Origin: CAZGWJ01 sp964529445 | GTDB taxonomy: Bacteria; Oederibacteriota; Muellerivitia; Muellerivitales; Muellerivitaceae | NCBI GenBank assembly: GCA_964529445.1 | Contig: CAZGWJ010000056.1 | Location: forward strand, 1-17,730 | Length of the DNA: 17,730 bases | Reading direction: 5' to 3' | In this document: piece by piece, positions 1 through 7,659 of the stretch | How positions within the stretch are numbered: the stretch's first letter is position 1 | Layout: every line of letters begins with the position of its first letter | Program-made: the position numbers and the translations under genes | Notes under the pieces: model-generated | Told to the model about the DNA's origin: nothing | Database searches by the model: none | Seen by the model: the letters and a program-made list of their open reading frames with translations, nothing else

Positions 1-1502
1 ACACCTTCACACCCGGGCCGACGGACACCTTCACTCCCACCGAAACCGGCACCCCGACGCCGAGTCCCACGCCCCCCTGTTCCCCCCATTCGTCCTTCGG
101 GAACATCTCCCCCGGCGCCTACGGTATGCCGGACGCCGGATACCTGGATGCCACCGTTTTCACGCTTTCCGAACCCGCGACCGTCTTCCGACTCCAGGTC
201 AACCTCGGTTTTGCGAGCGGCAACGTGGCACTCGCGATCTACGCCGACATCGCGGGTACCCCCTCCACCCTCGTGGTGGCGGCCGACCCGCAACCCGCCG
301 TGGACGGCTGGAACGCGCTCCCGGTCCCCCCCACGCTCCTCATGCCGGGTGACTACTGGCTGGCCCTTCAGGTCCAGGAGGGCACCGAAGCGCGTTACGA
401 CACCCAACCCAACGTGGAGTACTACCTGCCCTTCACCTTCGGGCCCTTCCCGGCCGCCTTCCCGCCTGGGGACCGCTGGAACGCGAAGTTCTCCATCTAC
501 GCCGACTACTGTCCCGACCTCACCTTCCCCACCCTGACGCCCACGAGAACCCCCACCTCGACCCCTACCCCGGCCCTTTCCTGGACCCTCGTCACGAACA
601 CGGCCGGTTTCCCGCCCCGACAGGTGCACGCCTCGGCGGTCTTCGACGCCGGAGGCGGGGAGCGGATGTGGGTGGTCGGAGGAGCGTACGGACCCACGCG
701 GATGAACGATGTCTGGTCCAGCGCCGATGGCGCGTCCTGGACCGCCGCCACGACGATGGCGGCCTTCCCTCCCCGACAGGGGCATTCCCTCCTGGTCCAC
801 GATGAGGACGGGGCCGGGCCCGAACCCCTGAAAATGTGGATCATCGGCGGGTGGGACGGGGCCACGTACTACAACGACGTCTGGAACTCGGTGGACGGTG
901 TCACCTGGATCCCGGTCACCACGGCGCCTTTCTCGCCCCGTTATACGCATGGCGCCGTCGTCTTCGACGCCGGGTCGGGCCCCAGGATGTGGGTCATCGG
1001 GGGATACGACGGAACTTCCTATTTCAACGACGTCTGGTCGAGTGCGGACGGCGCGAACTGGACCCAGGCGACGGCCGATGCCGGATTCGCCCCCCGGTTC
1101 TATTCCGCCTGCGCCGTGTACCAGGGACGCATCTGGCTGTACGGGGGAGGGATCGTCGGGACGTATTACCCCGACGTCTGGTCCAGCGCCAACGGGGCAA
1201 CCTGGCAGCAGGAGAGCGCCACGACCCCCTTCCATCCGCGCATCGGCCATGCCTTCCTCGCCCACGATGCCGGGAGCGGGTCGCGGCTTTGGGTGGTCAG
1301 CGGCTACGGCGGTTCCTTCGGGTTCCAGCCCGACGTCTGGAACACGGACGATGGCCAGTCCTGGACCCTCGCGGACGGGAATGTCCCCTTCGGCGCCCGG
1401 GCGGGACACACGTCCCTTTCCTTCATGGGACGGCTCTGGGTGATCGCCGGATTCGCCATCGCCAGCGGGACCGAGATCAACGACGTCTGGTCGGCTCCCT
1501 GA
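1..1502 (+). CDS. Secreted kelch-repeat (six-bladed beta-propeller) protein, 5' truncated
   Basis: The reading frame is open from base 3, so the gene starts upstream and any signal peptide is missing. Domain order: a Thr/Pro-rich linker (bases 3 to about 80); a beta-sandwich-like module (about 90-525) with features such as GNVALAIYAD, DGWNALP and GDYWLALQ, typical of extracellular accessory modules; a second linker TPTRTPTSTPTP (about 531-572); then six kelch-type repeats to the end. Each repeat carries a PPR/FxPR turn, a hydrophobic W(V/I)(V/I)GG strand and a DVW-S-DG-(S/N)WT strand. The domain opens with an SWTLV strand and ends on NDVWSAP, which suggests the propeller is closed by pairing the N-terminal strand with the last blade. 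TGA stop at 1500-1502. The linkers imply export and surface exposure. Propellers of this kind usually bind protein or glycan ligands; the ligand here is unknown. Kelch assignment is strong, role is inference. Confidence 0.85.
   Translation, partial: TFTPGPTDTFTPTETGTPTPSPTPPCSPHSSFGNISPGAYGMPDAGYLDATVFTLSEPATVFRLQVNLGFASGNVALAIYADIAGTPSTLVVAADPQPAVDGWNALPVPPTLLMPGDYWLALQVQEGTEARYDTQPNVEYYLPFTFGPFPAAFPPGDRWNAKFSIYADYCPDLTFPTLTPTRTPTSTPTPALSWTLVTNTAGFPPRQVHASAVFDAGGGERMWVVGGAYGPTRMNDVWSSADGASWTAATTMAAFPPRQGHSLLVHDEDGAGPEPLKMWIIGGWDGATYYNDVWNSVDGVTWIPVTTAPFSPRYTHGAVVFDAGSGPRMWVIGGYDGTSYFNDVWSSADGANWTQATADAGFAPRFYSACAVYQGRIWLYGGGIVGTYYPDVWSSANGATWQQESATTPFHPRIGHAFLAHDAGSGSRLWVVSGYGGSFGFQPDVWNTDDGQSWTLADGNVPFGARAGHTSLSFMGRLWVIAGFAIASGTEINDVWSAP
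679..1490 (+). repeat. Six kelch coding repeats of about 145-170 bp
   Basis: A GAYGTCTGG core recurs with the GTCTGG part at 711, 879, 1032, 1176, 1335 and 1485, spaced 168, 153, 144, 159 and 150 bp. Each is followed by a degenerate Ser/Asp/Gly/Trp block. The repeats are similar at DNA level but in phase and diverged, as expected for propeller blades that arose by internal duplication. Confidence 0.75.
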
Positions 1503-1520
1503 CATCCCGAGGTCCCGGAT

Positions 1521-1551
1521 AAAAAAAACCCGGCCTCAAGGCCGGGGTTTT
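1521..1551. terminator. Bidirectional Rho-independent terminator between convergent genes
   Basis: Perfect 7-bp stem CCCGGCC (1529-1535) and GGCCGGG (1540-1546) with a TCAA loop. An A8 run (1521-1528) lies on the left and GTTTT on the right. On the minus strand this reads as a GC stem followed by eight T, an excellent terminator for the ROK gene. On the plus strand the shorter T4 run can end the kelch gene. Confidence 0.9.
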
Positions 1552-1580
1552 CCCGTTATAGGTGAGCAGACCCAGGGCCC

Positions 1581-2522
1581 CTATTTCATCCCCAGACCCT
1601 GGTAGGCCAACCTTGCCGCTCCGACCGCCCCCATATCGTTCCCCAGTTTTGCGCAGCGGAACTTCACGCCCTTCAGGGAGGCCCGGAAACAGCGTTCCCT
1701 CAACTCGCGGCGCATGGGGTCGAATAGGAGCTTTCCTGCCCGGGAAACGCCGCCCGCGAAGACCACCATCGACGGGTTCAAGAGGTGGATGGCCGTGGTG
1801 AGCCCCACCCCCAGGAACCTCCCGGCCTGGAGGTAGACTCGCCGGGCCCGGACATCTCCGCCCCGCGCCCGTTCCATCACGGAGAGCGCGCTCAATTCCC
1901 CCTCGCCCGCGCGGGGACGAAGTCCCGCCTGGAGGGCCATTCGCACGATGCCCGTGGCCGATGCGTATTGCTCCAGAACACCCCGGTTGCCGTATCGCGT
2001 GGTGGGACCGTCGGGCTCGACCACGATGTGCCCGATCTCGATGCCGATGTCCCAGGCCCCCCGGTAGATCCTCCCGTCGTAAATGAGACCCCCGCCCACT
2101 CCCGTGCCGAGCGTGACGCAAAGCACCACGGGCTCGCCTCGCCCCGCCCCGGCCCAAGCCTCGCCGAGGGCCGCCACGTTCGCATCGTTCTCGAGGAAGA
2201 CCCTCCGGCCCAGATCGCGCCGCAGGATATCCGCGAGGGGTACGTTCCTCCAGCGAAGGTTCTCGGAATAGAGCACCACGCCCCGGACCGGGTCCAGGGG
2301 TCCCGGCGAGCCCACGCCGACGGCCGCCAGATCCCGTACGTCGCATCCCGCGGCAGCGGCGGCGAATCTCACGGAATCCGCCATACGGGCCAGCACGGAC
2401 TTCGCCCCGTCCTCGGAACGCGTCGGGCGCCGATCGCGGCCCAGGATGCGCCCCGAGGGCGCGACCACGGCCGTGGCGATGTTGGTCCCGCCCAGATCCA
2501 CGCCCGCCACCAGGGCCCTCAT
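1581..2522 (-). CDS. ROK-family sugar kinase (glucokinase-like)
   Basis: 313 aa, normal ROK length. It likely phosphorylates glucose or a related sugar in the cytoplasm. Visible motifs: ATP phosphate-binding DLGGTN (9-14), catalytic base Asp113 in FLENDANVAA, the LGTGVGGG loop (138-145) and substrate-binding EIGH (162-165). The usual ROK zinc site CxCGxxGCxE is not intact: the segment reads TRYGNRGVLE (175-184), so all three cysteines are replaced by Thr, Tyr and Val, while the flanking Gly-Asn-Arg-Gly and Glu remain. The ATG overlaps the TGA of the upstream GH57 gene by four bases (ATGA), so translation is probably coupled. The pairing with a branching enzyme fits handling of glucose from alpha-glucan turnover. 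Substrate is not provable; a sugar-binding regulator is less likely because there is no N-terminal HTH. Confidence 0.9.
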   Translation of the reverse strand: MRALVAGVDLGGTNIATAVVAPSGRILGRDRRPTRSEDGAKSVLARMADSVRFAAAAAGCDVRDLAAVGVGSPGPLDPVRGVVLYSENLRWRNVPLADILRRDLGRRVFLENDANVAALGEAWAGAGRGEPVVLCVTLGTGVGGGLIYDGRIYRGAWDIGIEIGHIVVEPDGPTTRYGNRGVLEQYASATGIVRMALQAGLRPRAGEGELSALSVMERARGGDVRARRVYLQAGRFLGVGLTTAIHLLNPSMVVFAGGVSRAGKLLFDPMRRELRERCFRASLKGVKFRCAKLGNDMGAVGAARLAYQGLGMK

Positions 2523-4156
2523 CGTTCCCTCCTCGATCGAAGGGTGTCGAGGGCGCGGAAGAGCCGATAGTCGATGTCAGGGAAGATCCGGTCCTTGTCC
2601 TCGATCTCCTCCAACTCCTTGCGGACAAAGGCGTTCTGCATCACCTGCTCATTGATGCGGAAAAAACGGGCAAGGTGTTCCTCAGTCCTCTTTACGGCAT
2701 AGGGGGCGTGACTGCCCGTCTTCATCATGAAGGCCCAATCGCTGGCCTGGGCCAGCATGAGCTCGCGCGCGGCCTGGTTCAATGCGCGCTTCAGAAGACC
2801 CTTCGCGGCCGGATGTCTTTCCGCCATTGCCACCATGCGTTCCGCCGCCGTGAGGAGGTGCCGATAGATCCAGTCGTTCGAGCGGTTCAGCCAGTATTCC
2901 GCATAGCCCCGGTCACCCCAGGAGGAGGCGGCCGGCACGGCCTCCTGGACGCGGGGGTGGCGTTCCAGGTAACGATCGGGCGTGACCAGTTCGAGGTCCC
3001 TCCTCCGGGCGGCCACCCGGAAGAAGGATTCGAGGAAATCCAGCCCCTCGAACCACCAATGGCCGAAGAGTTCCGCGTCGTACATGCACATCATCAGGGG
3101 CGGGCGATCCATCTGGGGGGCTATGAAAGCGGCCTGCTTCAGCTTGCGTTCGAGAAAATCCTCCGCATGCAGGAAGGCCTTTTGCCTCCCCGCGTCCGGC
3201 CGGTAGGGTTCCTTGTGATCCCCCGGACCCGTGATGCGATAGTACTTCAGGCCCGTGAACTGCCTCAGGCCGTCTGGGCGCAGGTGGGGCCGGAGTTCCT
3301 CCTCGCCCAGGTCGTACCCCACGTCCCGGTAGAACTCGCGGTAATCGTAATCGCCCGGATAACCCTCGGTGGCGCTCCAGACCTGCTTGGAACTCTCCAT
3401 GTCCCGTCCGAAGGCGTGGAGTCCGGACGGGCAACGGACGGGCGCGAAGGTGCCGAACTTGGGTTCGGGGGTGGCGTGAAGGAGTGCGTGTGAATCCAGG
3501 AAGAAATAGCGGATGCCCGCTTCCTTCAGGAAAACGTCCTGGCCGGGTTGGTAGCCGCACTCGGGAAGCCAGAACCCGGATGGCGCTTTCCCGAAGACGC
3601 GCTTGAAATAGTCCACGGCCGTTACCACCTGGGCCCTCACCGCCGGCCGAACGAGATCCATGATGGGCAGGTATCCGTGGGTGGCAGCCGTGGTAATGAC
3701 CTCCACGCGGCCGCGCTCCATCAATCCCCGGATCGCGGGGACCAGGTTTGTGCGATGGCGATCCTTGAAGAGGTCGAACAGGCGCGTGAACCGTTCCCGG
3801 TACATCTGCACGACCGGCTGGTATTCAGGGAAGAACTGGACGCGCAGGGATTCCCGGGCCACCAGGGAAAGGAGGCGCTCCCCGTACGACAGAGCCCGTC
3901 GGGCCAGGAGAGGGTCCTGCATCATGGACAGCAACGTGGGGGAGAGGGACAGCGTGAGGGGTGTGGGGATGCCCTCCGCTTCGAGGCGTTCGAGCATCTC
4001 AAGGAGGGGCAGGTAGGTCTCGAAGAGGGCTTCGTTGAACCAGTCCTCCTCGAGGAAGCGGTCGTTTTCCGGGTGGCGGACGAAGGGAAGGTGACCATGG
4101 AGGACCACGGCCGCATATCCCAGGGGTGCCGGAAGTCGGGAAGGACGTCGTGTCAC
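2519..4156 (-). CDS. GH57 1,4-alpha-glucan branching enzyme (DUF1957 type)
   Basis: 545 aa, close to the usual length of about 520-570 for GH57 branching enzymes. It cleaves alpha-1,4 linkages and forms alpha-1,6 branches in glycogen-like glucan. Motifs in order: HGHLPF (20-25, GH57 region 1); TTAATHGYLPIM (155-166); GFWLPECGY (194-202) with nucleophile Glu199; YDAELFGHWWFEG (359-371) with general acid Asp360; and a helical DUF1957 C-terminal domain (about 415-525) containing SSWGDRGY and ASDWAFMM. The start is GTG at 4156, preceded by AGAGGA nine bases upstream. It lies 43 bp after the DUF4912 gene and overlaps the ROK start by four bases, giving a three-gene operon. Family and catalytic residues are clear; branching activity rather than amylase activity follows from the family pattern. 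Confidence 0.93.
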   Translation of the reverse strand: MTRRPSRLPAPLGYAAVVLHGHLPFVRHPENDRFLEEDWFNEALFETYLPLLEMLERLEAEGIPTPLTLSLSPTLLSMMQDPLLARRALSYGERLLSLVARESLRVQFFPEYQPVVQMYRERFTRLFDLFKDRHRTNLVPAIRGLMERGRVEVITTAATHGYLPIMDLVRPAVRAQVVTAVDYFKRVFGKAPSGFWLPECGYQPGQDVFLKEAGIRYFFLDSHALLHATPEPKFGTFAPVRCPSGLHAFGRDMESSKQVWSATEGYPGDYDYREFYRDVGYDLGEEELRPHLRPDGLRQFTGLKYYRITGPGDHKEPYRPDAGRQKAFLHAEDFLERKLKQAAFIAPQMDRPPLMMCMYDAELFGHWWFEGLDFLESFFRVAARRRDLELVTPDRYLERHPRVQEAVPAASSWGDRGYAEYWLNRSNDWIYRHLLTAAERMVAMAERHPAAKGLLKRALNQAARELMLAQASDWAFMMKTGSHAPYAVKRTEEHLARFFRINEQVMQNAFVRKELEEIEDKDRIFPDIDYRLFRALDTLRSRRER

Positions 4157-4199
4157 AAGATCGGGTCCTCTTTACGGGGACTGAGGGACCCGAGAGGGC

Positions 4200-4922
4200 T
4201 CAAAGACCCTTGCCGCTCGGGAAACGCTCGAACGGCATGCCCTCCGCGGCCGAGGCGGAGGAGATCCCGGCCTGCTGGGATCGGGCCTCCCTGCGGAAAT
4301 ACTTGGCCAAGGTCTCGGGGACATGCCACTTCTTCTCCGGGGAAGGCGTCGCGAAATCCCGGGGTGTGGTCACGACGTTGGACCGCGCGTGGACGAACAG
4401 GCGCCCCGAGGGGGAACGCTGAACGATTTCGATGAAATACTCGCGATCGGGCCGGTGAACGTTCAGGTACCAGGAGGTGATATAAGGCCGCACGTCGACG
4501 TCGTACAGGAAGACCGGCTCCCCTCCCTCGGGGCCGGCGGATTGGAAAACCCTCAGGACCATCCCGGAACGGGCGTATTCGTCGCCCAACTCGGTCTTGG
4601 CGGCTTCCTGCCGATCGGCCGTCACTTCCCAATAGGCGTAGATCCAATAGGGGTCCCGGGCCAGAAGGACGGCCTTGGTCTCGCCGTACCGCGACGGAAG
4701 CTCCCAGGAACGAATCGCCCGGGAGGCGGCCTTGAGGGATTGACGGTTGACCACGCGACGGACCGGGGAAAGGGATTTCACATCCCCCTTTTTCGCCGTT
4801 GCGGCGCGGGACCGCTTGGACGCGGTTTCCTTCTTCGCGCCGGTGCCCGAGGACACGCGGGAGCGGGGCGCGCGAGGCGCCTTCTCCGGCTGGGCAGCGG
4901 GCTCCTTCTTCTTGCGCGGCAT
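4200..4922 (-). CDS. DUF4912 domain protein with basic N-terminal tail
   Basis: 240 aa from the chosen ATG at 4922, which has GGGGGA just upstream. The frame stays open to 5036, but the extra N-terminus has no good ribosome site and runs through AT-rich regulatory-looking DNA. Residues 1-60 are a Lys/Arg/Ala/Pro-rich disordered tail (MPRKKKEPAAQPEKAPRAPR and onward). Residues about 73-190 match DUF4912: ELPSRYGETKAVLLARDPYW, an AYWEV strand, then VDVRPYITSWYLNV and FIEIV. DUF4912 proteins are commonly found beside GH57/DUF1957 genes, as here. The molecular role is unknown; a glucan-associated or regulatory protein is plausible from context only. The Arg/Lys tail could bind nucleic acid or polyanions. 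No signal peptide. Confidence 0.85.
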   Translation of the reverse strand: MPRKKKEPAAQPEKAPRAPRSRVSSGTGAKKETASKRSRAATAKKGDVKSLSPVRRVVNRQSLKAASRAIRSWELPSRYGETKAVLLARDPYWIYAYWEVTADRQEAAKTELGDEYARSGMVLRVFQSAGPEGGEPVFLYDVDVRPYITSWYLNVHRPDREYFIEIVQRSPSGRLFVHARSNVVTTPRDFATPSPEKKWHVPETLAKYFRREARSQQAGISSASAAEGMPFERFPSGKGL

Positions 4923-4944
4923 GGTTCCCCCGAGGAACTTCGGA

Positions 4945-4999
4945 ATGGACATGAACGTCCATGGACTGAAAATATATTTTCCAACTTTTCCGGAAAAAG
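4945..4999. promoter_or_regulatory. Cluster of inverted repeats upstream of DUF4912-GH57-ROK operon
   Basis: Three dyads lie side by side: ATGGAC/GTCCAT arms (4945-4950 and 4957-4962), a perfect 14-nt palindrome GAAAATATATTTTC (4968-4981), and a perfect 12-nt palindrome TTTTCCGGAAAA (4986-4997). The central one contains TATATT, a possible -10 box; no good -35 is seen. The region is far richer in A/T than the surrounding genes. It probably holds the operon promoter and one or more operator sites. Function is inferred. Confidence 0.45.
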
Positions 5000-5084
5000 G
5001 GCAATGAATTTGTATCCGGACTTGTTGAAGGCCCATAAAACGATTACTTGGCGAGCGGTACCGTTAAACGCCCGTTTTCGCGCT

Positions 5085-5450
5085 CTACAATCGGCGGCTA
5101 CGGGTATGCCTTCCGCCGGTTGCCCGGTAATGGAGCACCCGAACGTCCTGAATGGTCACGAGGCAGTTCGCAGGAAGCAAGCCCTCGACAGCGTTCAATC
5201 CCTTGAGAATGCGCGCCGGCCGATCCACCACTTCCATGATGATCGGAAGGTCCTCCATGGCCTCGAGGATCCGGGCGCTGTGGATGCGGCTGGACGCGCC
5301 GAAGCCTTCCAACCCGCGCAGGATCGTCACCCCCGCCACTCCGACTTCCTTCAGGCGGGCCAGAATGACATCGTAAAGACGTTTTCTGCCTGCGCGCTCG
5401 TCCTCCCCCATGTAGATCCTCAACATCTTGCATTTCCCCACGAGTTCCAT
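5085..5450 (-). CDS. DUF190 family protein, FluC partner
   Basis: 121 aa small cytoplasmic protein. It shows the DUF190 pattern: LRIYMGEDERAGRKRLYDVI (10-29), GVAGVTILRGLEGFGASSRIHSA (37-59), EDLPIIMEVVD (66-76) and LVTIQDVRVLHY (97-108), followed by a short basic tail. The start at 5450 has a strong GAGGAGG six bases upstream. An alternative ATG at 5465 overlaps the FluC stop but lacks such a site and would add five residues not usual in the family. DUF190 genes are often next to fluC/crcB; here the gap is 11 bp. The fold is PII/GlnB-like, so a regulatory or sensing role toward the channel is reasonable but unproven. Confidence 0.88.
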   Translation of the reverse strand: MELVGKCKMLRIYMGEDERAGRKRLYDVILARLKEVGVAGVTILRGLEGFGASSRIHSARILEAMEDLPIIMEVVDRPARILKGLNAVEGLLPANCLVTIQDVRVLHYRATGGRHTRSRRL

Positions 5451-5461
5451 GCCGTTCCTCC

Positions 5462-5845
5462 TCATCCCAGGAGCCGGGAGGCCATTAAACCGCCCCACAC
5501 GGCCAGAAGACAACCGAACAGGTTCGCCGCAACGTTGGCCGCCGCGATCCAGAAATTCCCTTCCTGAAGGTAACGGACCGTCTCCCAGCTGAAAGTGGAG
5601 TAGGTGGTGAAGGACGCGCAAAACCCGACCGCCACGAAATATCGGACGCCCGGAGTGAAGAGGCCCCGGTCCAGATGCAGGGACAGAAAGATCCCGAGCA
5701 CGAAGGAACCCGCCAGGTTCGCGAGAAGCGTGCCCCAGGGGAAGGTCGGCCCCCAGCGCTGGACGCTGAAAACACCCACCCCATGGCGGCAATAGGCCCC
5801 CAGGACCGCCCCAACCCCGATAGCGATGTATTTTTCCACTTTCAT
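5462..5845 (-). CDS. fluC: Fluoride ion channel FluC/CrcB
   Basis: 127 aa from the ATG at 5845, four predicted membrane segments, the normal size for a Fluc channel that exports F- as a dual-topology homodimer. Motifs: GAVLGAYCRH near the N-terminus (canonical GxxGAxxRY), NLAGSFVLG (pore Asn and Gly-Ser), and GFCASFTTYSTFSWE (the TTFSTFS signature with the pore phenylalanines). A GTG at 5860 could add five residues (MDPER). Neither start has an ideal ribosome site: GGAGAGG abuts the 5845 ATG. It follows the TPR gene and precedes DUF190. I looked for a fluoride riboswitch upstream and saw none, as the upstream gene ends almost directly at the start, so it likely depends on read-through. Confidence 0.93.
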   Translation of the reverse strand: MKVEKYIAIGVGAVLGAYCRHGVGVFSVQRWGPTFPWGTLLANLAGSFVLGIFLSLHLDRGLFTPGVRYFVAVGFCASFTTYSTFSWETVRYLQEGNFWIAAANVAANLFGCLLAVWGGLMASRLLG

Positions 5846-5868
5846 CCTCTCCGGATCCACCGGGACTT

Positions 5869-5884
5869 TTTCAACACCCTGCTA
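5869..5884. repeat. Short repeat TTTCAACACCCTGCTA, copy 1
   Basis: On the minus strand it reads TAGCAGGGTGTTGAAA, beginning with the TAG stop of the TPR gene. It differs at one base from the copy at 7660-7675. The fuller form GACTTTTTCAACACCCTGCTA resembles sequence found at some insertion-sequence ends and dispersed repeats in other genomes, but no transposase is present. Confidence 0.6.
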
Positions 5885-7588
5885 TAAAACCCCCAGCACC
5901 CGGTCGATGAGATCCCTCATCTTGGGGTCCGTTTCCCAGCGGCGAAAAGCCTCCCACGCCTCCTTCGAGAGGGGTTCCGCCTGCGCCCAAAGGCGGGCGG
6001 CCGCCAAGGCCTCCTGGGGCATTCGATTCCTCTCGTAGGCCCGCATCAACCCCTGATAGGCCTCCGCCTGGAAAACCCGGCGCCCCAGCACGGAAAGATA
6101 CAACCGCGTGGCCATCCCTCCATCGCCCTTCTCCAGAGCGCAACGGGCCTCGTCCAGGATCCAGCGTCCCCGCCAATCCCGCCGGTCCGCCTCCTCGAAG
6201 ACTTTTCCCGCCGCATCCCAGAACCCCAGCGCTACCCGTAATCGCCCCAAACGCTCGCAGGGAAACGGGTCCATGAACCAGGTTTCGACGGATTTCCGGA
6301 GCATCTCATCCGCACGAGCACTGCGCCCCGAACCCTGGAGCGCCGCCGCATAGACGAACGTACCCTCCCGGTGGCAGGTGCGGGCCAGCGAATCCGCCCA
6401 GCGCATCAGTTCATCGTCACCCTTCGCGGCCTCGGCCATCCGGAGGAGAAAGGGCTGCCCGAATTCCATGTCGCGGCGGAAAGGCACCCGCTTCACGACG
6501 GAGAACGCCTTTTTCCAGTTGCCGGCGTTCATCTCGGCTTCCGCTTTCGACCAGATGTTGTTCCTTTCGGGCAGACGCAGGAAAGGCCCCGGATCGGGCA
6601 TGGGTTCCAGCAGCTGGCCAGCCAGCGTCTTGAGCCGCGCGAGGAGGGTGCGATCCTCCGGATCGAGCCGGAAGGCCGCCGCATACGCCCGGAAGGCCCC
6701 GTGAAAATCGCCGGACCTTTCCTGCACTTCCCCGGTTCGGACAAGAACGCCGGGACAGCGGGGGTTGCGCTCATGAGCGCGGCGGCAGGCGGCCAACGGA
6801 TTCTTCGGTGCACCCTCGATCCACGCCTCCAGGTGGGAGCATTCGGCGGTGCCGAGAGCGAGCTTCTCGATGTATCCTGATGCCTTCTCCGGCCGCCCGG
6901 CCTTCCTCGCGGATTCGACGCAAAGAGCGAGGATCTCCGCATCCCTCGGCCGCTCCCCGTGAAGTTTCTCGAACCGCTCGAAGGCCTCGCGGTAACGGCC
7001 GCGGGAATACTCGAGCGTTGCGGCCTTGAAGGCGGCGTCGATGCGCTCCCGATCGGCGCGAAACAGGGAATCCCAGAGGTCCCGGGCCGTCTCCGGCTCG
7101 GAGGATTGCAGTACCTCCGCCAAAGCGTAGGACAACGCCGGATCCCCGGGTTGTGTCGAGAGGACGGAACGCAGGAGCGCCGCGGCGTCGTCCTTCCTTC
7201 CGCGGACGGACAGGAACTCGGAATAGGCCAGGGCCGGACCCGTCCAACGGTCGGAGGCCGCAAGCGCCCTCAGGTGATCCTGCTCGGCGCGACGAAAATT
7301 ACCGGTGGACGCCTCCAGCCGCGCCAGGGCCGTCCAGGGCCCCGGGAATCCCGGGGCCTTCTTCGTGATCCGATCGAGGGTCTTCAATTGCCGGCGGTGG
7401 TTCCTGTCGTGTTTGGCCACCAGGGCGTGACTGCGCTCCAGTTCGCGCTTGAACTTCTCGATATCCAACGCCTTTTCGACCGCCGGAGTCGCCGTTCCAG
7501 CCGGGAGTAACCCGGGCAGGCAGGCGGCCAGGACGATCAGGAACCCTGCCCAGCCGGATCCCGCCCTCTTGTTCCGTTTCGCAGTCAT
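5882..7588 (-). CDS. Exported TPR-repeat protein, possible lipoprotein
   Basis: 568 aa from the ATG at 7588, preceded by GAGGGG eight bases upstream. The N-terminus is MTAKRNKRAGSGWAGFLIVL followed by AACLPG: a basic region, a hydrophobic stretch and a lipobox-like LAAC with Cys23, so it is a candidate lipoprotein; cleavage by signal peptidase I after the later ATPA is the alternative. The rest is a helical solenoid of TPR-like units, for example GPWTALARLEASTGNFRRAEQ, ALSYALAEVLQSSEPETA and EAYQGLMRAYERNRMPQEAL. An in-frame ATG at 7660 has AGGA seven bases upstream and would add 24 residues before the signal sequence, so it is less likely. TPR solenoids scaffold proteins in the periplasm or outer membrane; partners are unknown. 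It is co-directional with the GNAT and FluC genes. Its TAG stop sits inside a short motif shared with the preceding gene. Confidence 0.8.
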   Translation of the reverse strand: MTAKRNKRAGSGWAGFLIVLAACLPGLLPAGTATPAVEKALDIEKFKRELERSHALVAKHDRNHRRQLKTLDRITKKAPGFPGPWTALARLEASTGNFRRAEQDHLRALAASDRWTGPALAYSEFLSVRGRKDDAAALLRSVLSTQPGDPALSYALAEVLQSSEPETARDLWDSLFRADRERIDAAFKAATLEYSRGRYREAFERFEKLHGERPRDAEILALCVESARKAGRPEKASGYIEKLALGTAECSHLEAWIEGAPKNPLAACRRAHERNPRCPGVLVRTGEVQERSGDFHGAFRAYAAAFRLDPEDRTLLARLKTLAGQLLEPMPDPGPFLRLPERNNIWSKAEAEMNAGNWKKAFSVVKRVPFRRDMEFGQPFLLRMAEAAKGDDELMRWADSLARTCHREGTFVYAAALQGSGRSARADEMLRKSVETWFMDPFPCERLGRLRVALGFWDAAGKVFEEADRRDWRGRWILDEARCALEKGDGGMATRLYLSVLGRRVFQAEAYQGLMRAYERNRMPQEALAAARLWAQAEPLSKEAWEAFRRWETDPKMRDLIDRVLGVL

Positions 7589-7659
7589 CTTCAAGACCCC
7601 TCGGTCACCTTCATATCCCCACTGCATGCACCATGCCCGGCGGGGTATCCAAAACGCCA

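Noticed and set aside
700..1490. Direct repeats as a possible CRISPR or DNA tandem array
   Set aside because: Units are 144-168 bp, in frame, diverged and encode kelch blades.
1785..2570. 261-codon plus-strand open frame antisense to the ROK gene, and a 383-codon minus-strand frame overlapping it
   Set aside because: Both are out-of-frame shadows; only the 313-aa ROK frame has motifs and a coupled start.
4323..5567. 414-codon plus-strand open frame across DUF4912, DUF190 and FluC
   Set aside because: Spans three minus-strand genes and the regulatory gap; no domain, low-complexity Arg/Gly/His content.
5861..5881. Fluoride riboswitch before fluC
   Set aside because: Only about 20-36 bases separate the genes and no crcB-motif core is seen there.
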